From Citrobacter werkmanii NBRC 105721 (GTDB lineage: Bacteria; Pseudomonadota; Gammaproteobacteria; Enterobacterales; Enterobacteriaceae), in NCBI GenBank assembly GCA_000759755.1, contig BBMW01000013.1, positions 124,001-188,000 on the forward strand: DNA of 64,000 nt. The letters are read 5' to 3'. Under the pieces are notes generated by a model that was not told the DNA's origin, ran no database searches, and saw only the letters and a list, made by a program, of their open reading frames with translations. Below, in pieces: positions 43,795-53,846 of this stretch. Made by a program: the position numbers and the translations under genes. Position 1 is the first letter of the stretch. The number at the start of each line of letters is the position of its first letter.

Positions 43795-44820
43795 ATGAAA
43801 GCGTTATCCAAACTGAAAGCGGAAGAGGGCATTTGGATGACCGACGTTCCTGAACCGGAAGTCGGCCATAACGATTTGCTGATTAAAATCCGTAAAACAG
43901 CCATCTGCGGGACTGACGTTCACATTTATAACTGGGATGAGTGGTCGCAAAAAACCATCCCGGTGCCGATGGTCGTGGGGCATGAATATGTCGGCGAAGT
44001 TGTTGGCATCGGTCAGGAAGTTAAAGGCTTTAAAATCGGCGATCGCGTTTCTGGCGAAGGCCATATCACCTGCGGGCATTGCCGTAACTGCCGTGGTGGG
44101 CGTACTCACCTGTGCCGCAATACGACCGGTGTCGGTGTAAACCGTCCTGGTTGTTTTGCACAATACCTGGTGATCCCGGCATTTAACGCGTTTAAAATTC
44201 CGGACAATATCTCCGATGATCTGGCGTCTATCTTCGATCCGTTCGGTAATGCGGTGCACACTGCGCTGTCGTTCGATCTGGTGGGAGAAGATGTGCTGGT
44301 ATCCGGCGCGGGTCCAATCGGTATTATGGCGGCGGCGGTCGCGAAGCACGTTGGCGCACGCCACGTGGTGATCACCGACGTGAATGAGTATCGTCTTGAG
44401 CTGGCACGCAAAATGGGCATCACCCGCGCGGTCAACGTATCGAAAGAGAATCTGACCGACGTGATGGCTGAGCTGGGCATGACCGAAGGGTTTGATGTAG
44501 GCCTGGAGATGTCCGGCGCGCCGCCAGCGTTTCGCACCATGCTGGACACCATGAACCACGGTGGGCGTATTGCTATGCTGGGGATCCCTCCGTCAGATAT
44601 GTCTATCGACTGGACAAAGGTTATCTTTAAGGGGCTGTTTATTAAAGGTATCTACGGTCGCGAGATGTTTGAAACCTGGTACAAAATGGCTGCACTGATT
44701 CAGTCTGGTTTGGATTTGTCGCCAATCATCACCCATCGATTCTCGATCGATGAATTCCAGCAAGGCTTTGACGCGATGCGTTCAGGCCAGTCAGGGAAAG
44801 TGATCCTGAGCTGGGATTAA
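43795..44820 (+). CDS. tdh: L-threonine 3-dehydrogenase
   Basis: 341-residue zinc-dependent dehydrogenase oxidising threonine to 2-amino-3-ketobutyrate with NAD+. Catalytic-zinc Cys38 (TAICGTD), structural-zinc cysteines in [15 protein letters not shown] near 93-107, and nucleotide motif [10 protein letters not shown] near 172. Second gene of kbl-tdh; the product is unstable and is passed to Kbl. A strong terminator follows. Confidence 0.98.
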   Translation: MKALSKLKAEEGIWMTDVPEPEVGHNDLLIKIRKTAICGTDVHIYNWDEWSQKTIPVPMVVGHEYVGEVVGIGQEVKGFKIGDRVSGEGHITCGHCRNCRGGRTHLCRNTTGVGVNRPGCFAQYLVIPAFNAFKIPDNISDDLASIFDPFGNAVHTALSFDLVGEDVLVSGAGPIGIMAAAVAKHVGARHVVITDVNEYRLELARKMGITRAVNVSKENLTDVMAELGMTEGFDVGLEMSGAPPAFRTMLDTMNHGGRIAMLGIPPSDMSIDWTKVIFKGLFIKGIYGREMFETWYKMAALIQSGLDLSPIITHRFSIDEFQQGFDAMRSGQSGKVILSWD

Positions 44821-44848
44821 CCGTATCCACGTAGTGGATTCTGTATGT

Positions 44849-44892
44849 AATCCCCGGATGTTGACTATCGTTAACTCTCCGGGGATTTTTTT
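44849..44892 (+). terminator. tdh: Rho-independent terminator of kbl-tdh
   Basis: Perfect 10-base stem AATCCCCGGA (44849-44858) / TCCGGGGATT (44878-44887) followed by a T tract. Confidence 0.93.
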
Positions 44893-45012
44893 GTTTGCTG
44901 CACTCACTCATCCGGCGCATTTTCCGCTAAAGTTTTGAGAAATTTTCTCTGAAGATTTACCGCTAAATATGTTAGAAATTGCCGTTAATTATACTGTTTG
45001 GCAGGATTTGAC

Positions 45013-46050
45013 ATGACCTATACCCCCGGCCTATTGAGCGTCATTATGCCGCTCTACAATACGGGTGAACCATTCATTGCGTGTATGGATTCGCTGATTG
45101 CGCAAACGTGGAAAAATCTGGAGATCATCATTGTTAATGATGGCTCTACGGATAACTCTGCGCAGCTCGCACAGGCATATGCGGATCGTTATCCGCATGT
45201 TCATCTACTGCATCAGCGGAACGGGGGAGTCTCAGCGGCGCGTAATACCGGGATGGAAGTCGCCAGGGGCGAGTACATCGCGTACGTTGACGGTGATGAT
45301 ATTGCTTATCCGGAAATGTATGAAACGTTGATGAATATGGCGCTGCAGGACAATCTGGATGTGGCGCAGTGCAACGCTGACTGGTGTTTCGCCGAAACCG
45401 GCAAAACCTGGGCATCCATTCCTCCCGATCGTATACGTTCTACTGACGTGATGACCGGACCGGACTGGTTAAGAAAAGCGTTAGCCAGCCGCCGCTGGCG
45501 GCATGTTGTCTGGATGGGCGTATATCGTCATCAGACGATCCGCGACGCGGGGCTGACCTTCCTGTCTGGCCTGCACCACCAGGATATCATCTGGACCACG
45601 GAATTTATGTTTAACGCCAAACGCGCGCGCTATACGGAAGTTCCATTGTACAAATACTTTCTGCACGGCGCGTCCGTGAGTCGTCTGCCGCGTACCGGGC
45701 TGAAGAACCTCGCCTATCAGCGCCACTACATCAAAATTACCCGCCTGCTCGACAAGATGAATCACGAGTACGCCGGGCGCATTCCCATTTACCCGGAATT
45801 CAAACAGCAGGTGATTTACGAAGCGCTACGCGTTTGTCATTGCATACGTAAAGAGCCGGATGAAAAAATCCGCCAGCGTATGATTGCTGAAGTATTTGTG
45901 TCGGGTATGTTCAAACGGATGGTAAGTAATATCTGCAGCGTTAAGCTGGGTTATCAGGTGCTGCTGTGGGCCATCCGCTTTAGCCAGTGGCGCGATAAAT
46001 CACTGACGCCGCGCCGCCTGGCCCATTTAACGCTGGATCTTAACGACTGA
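45013..46050 (+). CDS. waaH: GT2 glycosyltransferase WaaH (YibD)
   Basis: 345-residue GT-A enzyme close to E. coli YibD/WaaH, which adds glucuronic acid to the heptose region of LPS under phosphate starvation. LLSVIMPLYNTG, VNDGSTDNS near 42 and Asp93-Gly-Asp95-Asp96 are the active-site motifs. ATG 45013 with AGGA at 45003-45006 is preferred to the in-frame TTG at 44998. I did not find a clear Pho box upstream. Its stop abuts that of yibQ on the other strand. Confidence 0.93.
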   Translation: MTYTPGLLSVIMPLYNTGEPFIACMDSLIAQTWKNLEIIIVNDGSTDNSAQLAQAYADRYPHVHLLHQRNGGVSAARNTGMEVARGEYIAYVDGDDIAYPEMYETLMNMALQDNLDVAQCNADWCFAETGKTWASIPPDRIRSTDVMTGPDWLRKALASRRWRHVVWMGVYRHQTIRDAGLTFLSGLHHQDIIWTTEFMFNAKRARYTEVPLYKYFLHGASVSRLPRTGLKNLAYQRHYIKITRLLDKMNHEYAGRIPIYPEFKQQVIYEALRVCHCIRKEPDEKIRQRMIAEVFVSGMFKRMVSNICSVKLGYQVLLWAIRFSQWRDKSLTPRRLAHLTLDLND

Positions 46051-46974
46051 TTATTGCCAGCCCTGCCACTGCAGGCGCATATACTGCACCAGCGTGCTTT
46101 GGGTGATGCTTTCACCGAGTACGGTGAAGAATCGACTGGCGTAAATGGGTTCTAACGGCTGTTTAGGTTTGCACAATTTCACACCGCGGAAAGGATTACG
46201 CGGTGCGCCGTTATTCGGTTGCGTGAGGTTAGGTCTGGAGGTATCGACCTGCGGTTCATTGAGCAGGCTGCTCGGACGAACCAGCGTAATATCGGCTGGC
46301 AGATTATAAAGCATCTGCTGTAATACTCGCACCGTGGAAGGATGAGGGTGTCCAATGGCGATCGCTGAGCCGTTGCGGCGCGCAAGATCGACGGCGCGAG
46401 TAAACTGACGACGAATGTCAGCTTCATTTTGCGTGTCATCCAGGAAGACTTTGCGTTTGATGACCTTCACACCGGTTCCTGACGCTGCGCGCATGGCCTG
46501 GCTGTTGCCGATGGTCATGCTGTCCAGAAAGTAGAGATCGTAACGTTCCAGCGCCTGCATCACCTTCTGCATGCCAAACAGGCTGGAAGTCATCGCGCTA
46601 CCCATATGGTTGTTCAGCCCCACGGCATTCGGCACTTTGCTTACCGCGTCGCGAATAATGCGTTCAATCTCTTCGCTGCTCATTTCCGGGCGCAAAGTAT
46701 CTTTCTCTAACGGTTGTTTGCTCAGCGGCGCCATCGGCAGATGGATTAACACTTCATGCCCGCTGTTATGCGCTTTAATCGCCATTTCACGCGCGTGTGG
46801 GGCATTAGGGAGAACGGCAACCGAGATGGTGGAAGGCATCGCCAGTACCTGGTTTTCAGTTTGTGGACGATAGCCGAAATCATCAATAACGATGGCGAGT
46901 TTGCCAGCAAAAACAGGTGTTACGAAGGCCAGCACGCTGGCAAGAGAGAGTAATTGACGACGAAATTGAGGCAA
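46051..46974 (-). CDS. yibQ: Divergent polysaccharide deacetylase family protein YibQ
   Basis: 307-residue exported protein of the divergent polysaccharide deacetylase family. A signal peptide covers about residues 1-23 (VTPVFA). The domain begins KLAIVIDDFGY, with LIHLPM near 97 and GLNNHMGS near 119, and IAIGHPHPST near 207. Function unknown; envC and gpmI upstream in the same orientation suggest cell-wall work. The gap to envC is 3 bases. Confidence 0.94.
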   Translation of the reverse strand: MPQFRRQLLSLASVLAFVTPVFAGKLAIVIDDFGYRPQTENQVLAMPSTISVAVLPNAPHAREMAIKAHNSGHEVLIHLPMAPLSKQPLEKDTLRPEMSSEEIERIIRDAVSKVPNAVGLNNHMGSAMTSSLFGMQKVMQALERYDLYFLDSMTIGNSQAMRAASGTGVKVIKRKVFLDDTQNEADIRRQFTRAVDLARRNGSAIAIGHPHPSTVRVLQQMLYNLPADITLVRPSSLLNEPQVDTSRPNLTQPNNGAPRNPFRGVKLCKPKQPLEPIYASRFFTVLGESITQSTLVQYMRLQWQGWQ

Positions 46975-46977
46975 AAC

Positions 46978-48261
46978 TTATCTTCCCAACCACGGCTGTG
47001 GATTGACCGCCTGACCCTGGCGACGAATTTCGAAATAGAGTGCGGGCCTGCCCTGACCGCCGCTGCTACCCACAAGTGCAATAGGCTGTCCGGCGCGAAC
47101 CTGCGTACCGACGCTGACCAGCGCGCTCTGGTTATAACCGTACAGGCTCATATCGCCTTTACCGTGCTCAACCACCACCACCAGGCCATAGCCCTGCAGC
47201 CAGTCCGCCAGAATGACGCGACCATCGGCAATGGCTTTAACTTCGGTGCCTTCGGATGCGCCAATAACCATACCCTTCCAACGTAGCTCACCCTGCAGTT
47301 GTTCGCCATAACGATGCAGCGTTGGGCCACGAACGGGCCAGAATGCCTGGCCGCGCGGCGAACCCAGGCCACCGGTACGGGACATCAGTGATTTTTCGCT
47401 TTCGGTCGGCTTGTAGGTCGAGCCTTTTCGTGACGCATCCTTCTGCTTATCACGTACGGCCTGCGCCTCGCGCGCTTCACGTTCCGCGCGCGCTTTGGCC
47501 GCGGCTTCGGCGCGAGCAATGCTGTTGCGCAGACGGGATTCGTTAGCGCGCATTTCGCCCAGTTGCTGCTGGCCCTGTTGAATTGATGATTCCAGACCCG
47601 ACAGTGTTTTCTGGCGTTCGTTACGCGCCTGCTCCAGCTTAGCCTGCTGAGCGCGTTGTTCGTACAACAGGGTCTGCTGTTCGCTCTGCTTATCTTCCAG
47701 CTCGGCTTTTTGCGAGTCGACCTCTTCGCGGGTTTGTTTCAGCTGCGCGATAGTTTCTTGCCGCGCCTGGTTCAGGTAGCCGAAATAGGCCTGCAGGCGC
47801 TGTCCGCGCTGGCTTTCTTCGCCGCTGAGGATGAGCTGAATACCGGTGTGTTCACCCTGGCGAAACGCGGCGTCTAACTGTGCTGCCAGGCTGCGCTCTT
47901 GCGCTGCCCGCTGCTTTTCCAGCTTCGCGAGCGCGGCGTTCATCTCAGCGATTTGTGCGTTCAGCTGTGCCAGTGAGTTTTGTGTTTCGCGCAGTTGCCT
48001 TGCGGCGACGGCAATAGCCTGTTCCTGAGCTTTAAGCTGAGCGAGGAGAGTGGAACGTTGTTGTTGCTGTTGGCGTACCGCGCGTTCTTTTGCCGCGATA
48101 TCGGCCTGAATAGATTTGAGCTGATCGCGTTCGTCCGCGTGGGCGGAAAAGGCGCACAGCAATACGCCAGCGCTAAGCGCGCTGGCGTAGAACAAGGGCC
48201 TGACTGAAAACTTTGGCAGTTTCACGGCCCGAGTGATGGTATTAATCGCCTTTCCCCTCAT
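46978..48261 (-). CDS. envC: Murein hydrolase activator EnvC
   Basis: 427-residue periplasmic activator of AmiA/AmiB at the division septum. Signal peptide to about residue 42 (AFSAHA), a long coiled coil (about 45-270) that binds FtsEX, and a degenerate LytM domain from about 310 to the end, lacking the full set of zinc ligands. The Met that starts the 419-residue K-12 annotation is replaced here by Ile (NTITRAVK), so translation must start upstream, most simply at ATG 48261, which has no clear Shine-Dalgarno. It is 9 bases after gpmI. Confidence 0.95.
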   Translation of the reverse strand: MRGKAINTITRAVKLPKFSVRPLFYASALSAGVLLCAFSAHADERDQLKSIQADIAAKERAVRQQQQQRSTLLAQLKAQEQAIAVAARQLRETQNSLAQLNAQIAEMNAALAKLEKQRAAQERSLAAQLDAAFRQGEHTGIQLILSGEESQRGQRLQAYFGYLNQARQETIAQLKQTREEVDSQKAELEDKQSEQQTLLYEQRAQQAKLEQARNERQKTLSGLESSIQQGQQQLGEMRANESRLRNSIARAEAAAKARAEREAREAQAVRDKQKDASRKGSTYKPTESEKSLMSRTGGLGSPRGQAFWPVRGPTLHRYGEQLQGELRWKGMVIGASEGTEVKAIADGRVILADWLQGYGLVVVVEHGKGDMSLYGYNQSALVSVGTQVRAGQPIALVGSSGGQGRPALYFEIRRQGQAVNPQPWLGR

Positions 48262-48270
48262 GGGGAGGGA

Positions 48271-49815
48271 TTATTCCACGATGAACAGCGGCTTACCAGT
48301 CATCTCTTGCGGGATTTCCATACCCATCAGTGTCAGCATCGTCGGGGCGATATCCGAAAGTTTACCGCCTTCGACCGCTTTTACGTTTTTACCACCGACA
48401 TAAATCAGCGGAACCGGCAGGTTGGTATGCGCGGTATGCGCCTGGCCAGTAGACGGATCGCGCATTTGCTCTGCGTTACCGTGGTCTGCGGTGATCAGCA
48501 GCTGTCCGCCAACGGATTCAACGGCTTTCGCTACCTGCTCAACGCAATGGTCCAGCGCTTCAACCGCTTTAACCGCTGCTTCCATCACCCCGGTGTGGCC
48601 AACCATGTCGCCGTTCGGATAGTTACAAATGATGGTGTCGTATTTACCACTCTCAATCGCTGCAACCAGCTTCTCGGTCAGTTCAGCAGAACTCATTTCC
48701 GGCTGCAGATCGTAGGTAGCGACTTTCGGAGAGTTGATTAGAATACGGTCTTCGCCTTTGAACGGCTCTTCTACACCGCCGTTGAAGAAGAAGGTTACGT
48801 GCGCATATTTTTCAGTTTCGGAAATACGCAGCTGCGTTTTTTCGTTCTTCGCCATCCACTCGCCAAAGGTGTTGGCCAGAGATGCTGGTGGGTAAGCAAC
48901 CGCAGTTTTGATGTCTGCCGCGTATTCGGTCAGCATCACAAAGTTGAGGTTAACGACTTTCTTACGGGCGAAGCCGTCGAAATCAGCGTTAACAAATGCG
49001 CGAGTGATTTCACGCGCACGGTCAGCACGGAAGTTCATGAAAATCAGCGTATCGCCGTCTTCCATAGCTGCATCTGCCTGACCTTCGGCACGGATCACGG
49101 TCGCTTTGACGAATTCGTCGTTTTCGTCGCGGGCATAAGCAGCCTGCAGGCCTTCAACCGCCGTAGCGAACTGGAACTCGCCCTTTGCCAGCGTCATCAG
49201 ATCGTAAGCCTGTTCTACGCGATCCCAACGGTTGTCGCGGTCCATGGCGTAGTAACGACCGATGATGGACGCTACGCGACCTTTGCCCAGGGCGGCAAAT
49301 TTCTCTTCGAATTTCTGCAGGGAATGTTCAGCGCTGCGCGGCGGGGTATCACGACCATCAAGGAAAGCGTGCAGATAGATTTTTTCCGCACCGCGTTCAG
49401 CGGCCAGTTCTACCATCGCCATGATGTGATCTTCATGGCTGTGAACGCCGCCAGCAGAGAGCAGACCCATGATGTGTACCGCTTTTCCGGCATTTTTTGC
49501 CTGGTCGACCGCGTGGGTCAGCACCGGGTTAGCGAAGAAAGTACGTTCTTTGATTTCGACATCCAGACGGGTAAGGTCCTGATACACGATACGGCCCGCG
49601 CCCAGGTTGACGTGACCCACTTCGGAGTTGCCCATCTGGCGATCGGGCAGGCCGACTTCCAGACCAGACGCATCAATCAGGGTATGCGGACGTTTTGCCC
49701 ACAGCGCATCCATTACCGGGGTTTTAGCACTAAAAATGGCGTTATCCTGGCTGTCTTCGCGATAGCCGTAGCCATCCAGAATCACCAGTACCATAGGTTT
49801 TTTAGAAACCGACAT
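48271..49815 (-). CDS. gpmI: Phosphoglycerate mutase, cofactor-independent
   Basis: 514-residue manganese-dependent mutase interconverting 3- and 2-phosphoglycerate. It begins [20 protein letters not shown]. The catalytic Ser lies in MGNSEVGH near 62-69, and metal ligands sit in VHSHEDH, DGRDTPP and [14 protein letters not shown] 49815 gives the E. coli length; the longer frame to 50004 is upstream DNA. First gene of gpmI-envC-yibQ. Confidence 0.98.
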   Translation of the reverse strand: MSVSKKPMVLVILDGYGYREDSQDNAIFSAKTPVMDALWAKRPHTLIDASGLEVGLPDRQMGNSEVGHVNLGAGRIVYQDLTRLDVEIKERTFFANPVLTHAVDQAKNAGKAVHIMGLLSAGGVHSHEDHIMAMVELAAERGAEKIYLHAFLDGRDTPPRSAEHSLQKFEEKFAALGKGRVASIIGRYYAMDRDNRWDRVEQAYDLMTLAKGEFQFATAVEGLQAAYARDENDEFVKATVIRAEGQADAAMEDGDTLIFMNFRADRAREITRAFVNADFDGFARKKVVNLNFVMLTEYAADIKTAVAYPPASLANTFGEWMAKNEKTQLRISETEKYAHVTFFFNGGVEEPFKGEDRILINSPKVATYDLQPEMSSAELTEKLVAAIESGKYDTIICNYPNGDMVGHTGVMEAAVKAVEALDHCVEQVAKAVESVGGQLLITADHGNAEQMRDPSTGQAHTAHTNLPVPLIYVGGKNVKAVEGGKLSDIAPTMLTLMGMEIPQEMTGKPLFIVE

Positions 49816-50064
49816 TGCGACAACCTCACACTCAATAGATAAAAAATAATTGCGTAATTTTACTACAGCTGAATCGATAAAGTAGCCCCCGAAGATCAAA
49901 TAATGGGGGATCGCGTGCCAGGGGGAACACCGATTTACATTTTTTTTTCCGTAGCGCCCCGCAAAAATGCAATCCAATGCACGCTCTGGCTGTATTTGCG
50001 CCAACGCGCAGGTATACTCCTTTCCTGGTTTTTTTAATCACTGAGTCGGGAGTTGTTACCCCCC
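49816..50064. other. Divergent gpmI/yibN intergenic region
   Basis: About 250 non-coding bases with a GC-poor part beside gpmI and a CCCCC/GGGGG inverted repeat near 49885-49909. Promoters for both directions must lie here; I could not place them firmly. Confidence 0.5.
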
Positions 50065-50496
50065 ATGCAAGAAATTATGCAATTTGTTAGTCGCCACCCT
50101 GTCTTGAGTATCGCCTGGATTGCGTTACTGGCGGCTGTATTATTTACCACGTTTAAGAGCCTGACCTCAAAAGTGAAGGTGATTACTCGCGGCGAAGCTA
50201 CACGTCTCATCAACAAAGAAGACGCCGTTGTTGTGGATTTACGCCAGCGCGACGACTTCCGCAAAGGCCATATAGCAGGCTCCACTAACCTGCTGCCGAG
50301 CGAAATCAAAGCCAACAATTTTGGCGAACTTGAAAAACACAAAAACAAACCTGTGATTGTGGTTGATGGTTCAGGCATGCAGTGCCAGGATTCAGCAACT
50401 GCGCTGATTAAAGCCGGTTTTGAGCAGGTATCCGTACTGAAAGACGGCGTAGCGGGCTGGAGTGGTGAGAATCTGCCACTGGTTCGCGGCAAGTAA
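50065..50496 (+). CDS. yibN: Membrane-anchored rhodanese-like protein YibN
   Basis: 143-residue protein with one N-terminal membrane segment (about 13-30) and a cytoplasmic rhodanese domain. [18 protein letters not shown] is the family signature, and Cys107 in SGMQCQDS occupies the catalytic loop. ATG 50065 matches E. coli; GGGAG lies somewhat far upstream. First gene of a yibN-grxC-secB-gpsA-cysE cluster. Confidence 0.96.
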   Translation: MQEIMQFVSRHPVLSIAWIALLAAVLFTTFKSLTSKVKVITRGEATRLINKEDAVVVDLRQRDDFRKGHIAGSTNLLPSEIKANNFGELEKHKNKPVIVVDGSGMQCQDSATALIKAGFEQVSVLKDGVAGWSGENLPLVRGK

Positions 50497-50548
50497 TTTA
50501 CCCGTCTTCTTTCATGCCGCTGGGTAAAAAGAACACTGGAGATAAGTC

Positions 50549-50800
50549 ATGGCCAATATTGAGATCTATACCAAAGCAACCTGCCCGTTTTGCCATCGCG
50601 CAAAAGCGCTGTTGAACAGCAAGGGTGTGAGTTTCCAGGAACTTCCGATTGACGGCGATGCCGTAAAGCGTGAAGAGATGATCAAACGCAGTGGCCGTAC
50701 GACGGTTCCGCAGATTTTTATTGATGCACAGCACATTGGCGGTTGTGACGACTTGTATGCGTTGGATGCGCGTGGTGGACTGGATCCCCTGCTGCGATAA
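50549..50800 (+). CDS. grxC: Glutaredoxin 3
   Basis: 83-residue dithiol glutaredoxin with the active site Cys12-Pro-Phe-Cys15 and the glutathione-binding TTVPQIF and GGCDDLYAL segments. Reduces disulfides with glutathione. GGAG before the ATG. Confidence 0.98.
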   Translation: MANIEIYTKATCPFCHRAKALLNSKGVSFQELPIDGDAVKREEMIKRSGRTTVPQIFIDAQHIGGCDDLYALDARGGLDPLLR

Positions 50801-50846
50801 GGCGTACTGAAAGTATTTAAAGGACAACACTAAGGGTTTTCTAAAC

Positions 50847-51314
50847 ATGTCAGAACAAAATAACACTGAAATGGCTTTCCAGATCCAACGTATCTATACC
50901 AAGGATGTATCTTTCGAAGCGCCAAATGCACCGCATGTTTTCCAGAAAGATTGGCAGCCAGAGGTTAAACTTGATCTTGATACCGCATCTACCCAACTGG
51001 CAGATGACGTGTATGAAGTAGTGCTGCGTGTCACCGTAACGGCTTCTCTTGGCGAAGAAACGGCGTTCCTGTGTGAAGTTCAGCAGGGCGGTATTTTCTC
51101 CATCAGTGGTATCGAAGGGACTCAGATGGCGCATTGCCTGGGCGCATACTGCCCGAACATTCTGTTCCCGTATGCCCGCGAATGCATCACCAGCCTGGTT
51201 TCACGCGGTACGTTCCCGCAACTGAACCTTGCGCCGGTCAACTTTGATGCGCTGTTCATGAACTATTTACAGCAGCAGGCTGGCGAAGGTACTGAAGAAC
51301 ATCAGGATGCCTGA
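50847..51314 (+). CDS. secB: Protein-export chaperone SecB
   Basis: 155-residue tetrameric chaperone that keeps preproteins unfolded and hands them to SecA. The conserved [15 protein letters not shown] segment near 105 and the acidic N- and C-terminal tails are present. Its stop overlaps the gpsA start (TGATG). Confidence 0.98.
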   Translation: MSEQNNTEMAFQIQRIYTKDVSFEAPNAPHVFQKDWQPEVKLDLDTASTQLADDVYEVVLRVTVTASLGEETAFLCEVQQGGIFSISGIEGTQMAHCLGAYCPNILFPYARECITSLVSRGTFPQLNLAPVNFDALFMNYLQQQAGEGTEEHQDA

Positions 51315-52333
51315 TGAACCAAAGTAATGCTTCAATGACTGTGATTGGTGCCGGCTCGTACGGCACCGCTCTTGCCATTACCCTGGCAAGAAATGGCCAT
51401 CAGGTTGTGCTGTGGGGCCATGATCCAAAACATATCGCGACCCTTGAGCATGATCGCTGCAACGTCGCGTTCCTCCCTGATGTGCCTTTTCCCGACACGC
51501 TGCGCCTGGAAAGTGATTTAGCCACTGCGCTGGCCGCCAGCCGTAATATTCTGGTGGTGGTGCCGAGCCACGTCTTTGGCGAAGTGCTGCGTAACATCAA
51601 ACCGCTGATGCGTCCTGATGCGCGTCTGGTCTGGGCGACAAAAGGTCTGGAAGCGGAAACAGGGCGTCTGCTGCAGGATGTGGCGCGTGAAGCGCTGGGG
51701 GATTCTATTCCGCTGGCGGTCATCTCCGGCCCGACGTTCGCCAAAGAGCTGGCGGCGGGTATGCCGACGGCGATTTCTCTGGCCTCAACGGACGATACTT
51801 TCGCTGACGATCTCCAGCAGTTGCTGCACTGCGGCAAAAGCTTCCGCGTTTATAGCAACCCGGATTTCATTGGCGTGCAGCTTGGCGGCGCGGTGAAAAA
51901 CGTCATTGCGATTGGTGCGGGGATGTCTGACGGCATCGGTTTTGGCGCAAATGCGCGAACCGCATTGATCACCCGTGGACTGACCGAAATGTCGCGTCTT
52001 GGCGCGGCGCTGGGTGCCGATCCTGCCACCTTTATGGGAATGGCGGGTTTAGGCGATCTGGTGCTGACCTGTACCGACAACCAGTCGCGCAACCGTCGAT
52101 TTGGCATGATGCTCGGCCAGGGGATGGACGTGCAGGGTGCGCAGGACAAGATTGGTCAGGTGGTGGAAGGCTACCGCAATACGAAAGAAGTTCGTGAATT
52201 GGCGCACCGTTTTGGTGTTGAGATGCCAATAACCGAGGAAATTTATCAAGTATTGTATTGCGGAAAAAACGCGCGCGAGGCAGCATTAACGTTATTAGGC
52301 CGTGCGCGCAAGGACGAGCTGAGTCGCCACTAG
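51314..52333 (+). CDS. gpsA: NAD(P)-dependent glycerol-3-phosphate dehydrogenase
   Basis: 339-residue biosynthetic dehydrogenase making sn-glycerol-3-phosphate for phospholipids from dihydroxyacetone phosphate. Nucleotide motif [10 protein letters not shown] at 12-21 and the catalytic Lys in [13 protein letters not shown] near 195. The start overlaps the secB stop, so the two are coupled. A hairpin lies between it and cysE. Confidence 0.98.
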   Translation: MNQSNASMTVIGAGSYGTALAITLARNGHQVVLWGHDPKHIATLEHDRCNVAFLPDVPFPDTLRLESDLATALAASRNILVVVPSHVFGEVLRNIKPLMRPDARLVWATKGLEAETGRLLQDVAREALGDSIPLAVISGPTFAKELAAGMPTAISLASTDDTFADDLQQLLHCGKSFRVYSNPDFIGVQLGGAVKNVIAIGAGMSDGIGFGANARTALITRGLTEMSRLGAALGADPATFMGMAGLGDLVLTCTDNQSRNRRFGMMLGQGMDVQGAQDKIGQVVEGYRNTKEVRELAHRFGVEMPITEEIYQVLYCGKNAREAALTLLGRARKDELSRH

Positions 52334-52356
52334 CTGTAAGGAACTGTTGAATAATA

Positions 52357-52391
52357 ACGACCCGACCCGCGAAGAACGGGTCGGTCGTTTT
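52357..52391 (+). terminator. Terminator-like hairpin between gpsA and cysE
   Basis: ACGACCCGACCCG pairs with CGGGTCGGTCGT (one bulged C) and is followed by TTTT. It lies 20 bases before the cysE start and would form a strong partial terminator within the cluster. Confidence 0.75.
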
Positions 52392-52411
52392 GCTACCTTC
52401 TGGAGTACGCA

Positions 52412-53233
52412 ATGCCGTGTGAAGAACTGGATATCGTCTGGAAAAACATTAAAGCGGAAGCCCGGGCACTGGCGGAATGTGAGCCTATGCTGGCCAGTTT
52501 TTACCACGCAACGCTGCTCAAGCATGAAAACCTCGGCAGCGCGCTGAGCTATATGCTGGCGAATAAGCTCGCGTCTCCAATCATGCCTGCCATTGCGATT
52601 CGCGAAGTCGTGGAAGAGGCATACGCGGCCGATCCTGAAATGATTGCTTCGGCGGCTTGTGATATCCAGGCGGTACGCACGCGCGACCCGGCCGTCGACA
52701 AATATTCCACCCCACTTCTGTATCTGAAGGGCTTTCATGCGCTTCAGGCCTACCGCATCGGCCACTGGCTATGGCATCAGGGGCGTCAGGCGCTGGCAAT
52801 CTTCCTGCAAAATCAGGTATCTGTTTCTTTCCAGGTAGATATTCATCCGGCGGCAAAAATTGGCCGTGGGATTATGCTCGATCACGCCACCGGTATTGTG
52901 GTGGGTGAAACCGCTGTAATTGAAAACGATGTCTCTATTTTGCAATCCGTTACGCTTGGCGGGACCGGTAAAGCGGGCGGCGATCGTCATCCAAAAATTC
53001 GTGAAGGGGTGATGATTGGCGCGGGCGCGAAAATTCTCGGCAACATTGAAGTCGGGCGCGGCGCAAAGATTGGCGCGGGTTCCGTCGTTTTACAACCCGT
53101 ACCGCCACACACTACCGCCGCAGGCGTTCCGGCACGCATTGTCGGCAAACCTGACAGCGATAAGCCGTCCATGGATATGGATCAGCATTTCAACGGGATA
53201 CATCATACGTTCGAGTACGGCGACGGCATCTGA
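52412..53233 (+). CDS. cysE: Serine acetyltransferase
   Basis: 273-residue hexapeptide-repeat enzyme converting serine and acetyl-CoA to O-acetylserine for cysteine synthesis. N-terminal helical domain (1-140), left-handed beta-helix with catalytic Asp157-His158, and the C-terminal tail ending in GDGI that docks into CysK. Met256, whose change relieves cysteine feedback in E. coli, is wild type. Confidence 0.98.
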   Translation: MPCEELDIVWKNIKAEARALAECEPMLASFYHATLLKHENLGSALSYMLANKLASPIMPAIAIREVVEEAYAADPEMIASAACDIQAVRTRDPAVDKYSTPLLYLKGFHALQAYRIGHWLWHQGRQALAIFLQNQVSVSFQVDIHPAAKIGRGIMLDHATGIVVGETAVIENDVSILQSVTLGGTGKAGGDRHPKIREGVMIGAGAKILGNIEVGRGAKIGAGSVVLQPVPPHTTAAGVPARIVGKPDSDKPSMDMDQHFNGIHHTFEYGDGI

Positions 53234-53240
53234 TTTCGAG

Positions 53241-53325
53241 CCATGCACGGTGGCGCTGCGTTTACTGGGCCTACGTGGTATTTGTAGGTCGGATAAGGCG
53301 TCAGCCGTCAGCCGCCATCCGACAA
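53241..53325. repeat. REP/BIME-like repeats between convergent cysE and trmL
   Basis: The stretch contains GTAGGTCGGATAAGGCG followed by GCCGCCATCCGAC, both typical of REP units in inverted orientation. It fills the space between two converging genes. Confidence 0.75.
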
Positions 53326-53326
53326 A

Positions 53327-53800
53327 TCAACTACGCAATACCGCGCCAGGATATCCCAACTGGCGCCAGGCCTCATACACCACCACCGACACCGCATTTG
53401 ACAGGTTCATGCTACGACTGTCCGGCATCATCGGAATACGAATTTTTTGTTCGGCCGGCAGAGCGTCGAGGATACTGGCTGGCAGACCGCGTGTTTCCGG
53501 GCCAAACATAAGATAATCCCCATCCTGATAACTTACCGCGCTGTGCGCTGGCGTACCTTTGGTGGTCAGGGCAAACAGACGCTGCGGGTTTTCTGCGGCG
53601 ACGAAGGCGGCGTAATCAGGGTGGCGCAGCACGGCGGTAAATTCATGATAATCCAGCCCCGCACGACGCAGGCGCTTGTCGTCCCAGGTAAAGCCCATCG
53701 GCTCAATAATATGCAGACGAAAGCCGGTATTGGCGCAAAGACGGATAATATTGCCGGTATTTGGCGGGATTTCTGGTTCGAATAAAACGATGTTAAGCAT
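53327..53800 (-). CDS. trmL: tRNA (cytidine/uridine(34)-2'-O)-methyltransferase TrmL
   Basis: 157-residue SPOUT methyltransferase modifying the wobble base of two tRNA-Leu isoacceptors. [16 protein letters not shown] at the N-terminus, [11 protein letters not shown] near 100 and the knot segment [14 protein letters not shown] near 130-143 are characteristic. Its Shine-Dalgarno lies inside a hairpin immediately upstream. Confidence 0.97.
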   Translation of the reverse strand: MLNIVLFEPEIPPNTGNIIRLCANTGFRLHIIEPMGFTWDDKRLRRAGLDYHEFTAVLRHPDYAAFVAAENPQRLFALTTKGTPAHSAVSYQDGDYLMFGPETRGLPASILDALPAEQKIRIPMMPDSRSMNLSNAVSVVVYEAWRQLGYPGAVLRS

Positions 53801-53801
53801 A

Positions 53802-53826
53802 CTGCCCCCTTAATAACGGGGGGCAG
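53802..53826 (-). promoter_or_regulatory. trmL: Hairpin covering the trmL ribosome binding site
   Basis: CTGCCCCC (53802-53809) pairs with GGGGGCAG (53819-53826). Read on the minus strand, the 3' arm is GGGGGCAG and ends one base before the trmL ATG, so the AAGGGGG Shine-Dalgarno is partly paired. Confidence 0.65.
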
Positions 53827-53846
53827 AATAGCAGAAAGAGCGGGTA

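Noticed and set aside
44880-45012. Pho box upstream of waaH
   Set aside because: The E. coli counterpart is phosphate-regulated, but no pair of CTGTCAT-like repeats is visible here.
48799-49842. 347-codon open frame on the plus strand
   Set aside because: Antisense shadow of gpmI, a strongly conserved gene with high codon bias that keeps the opposite frame open.
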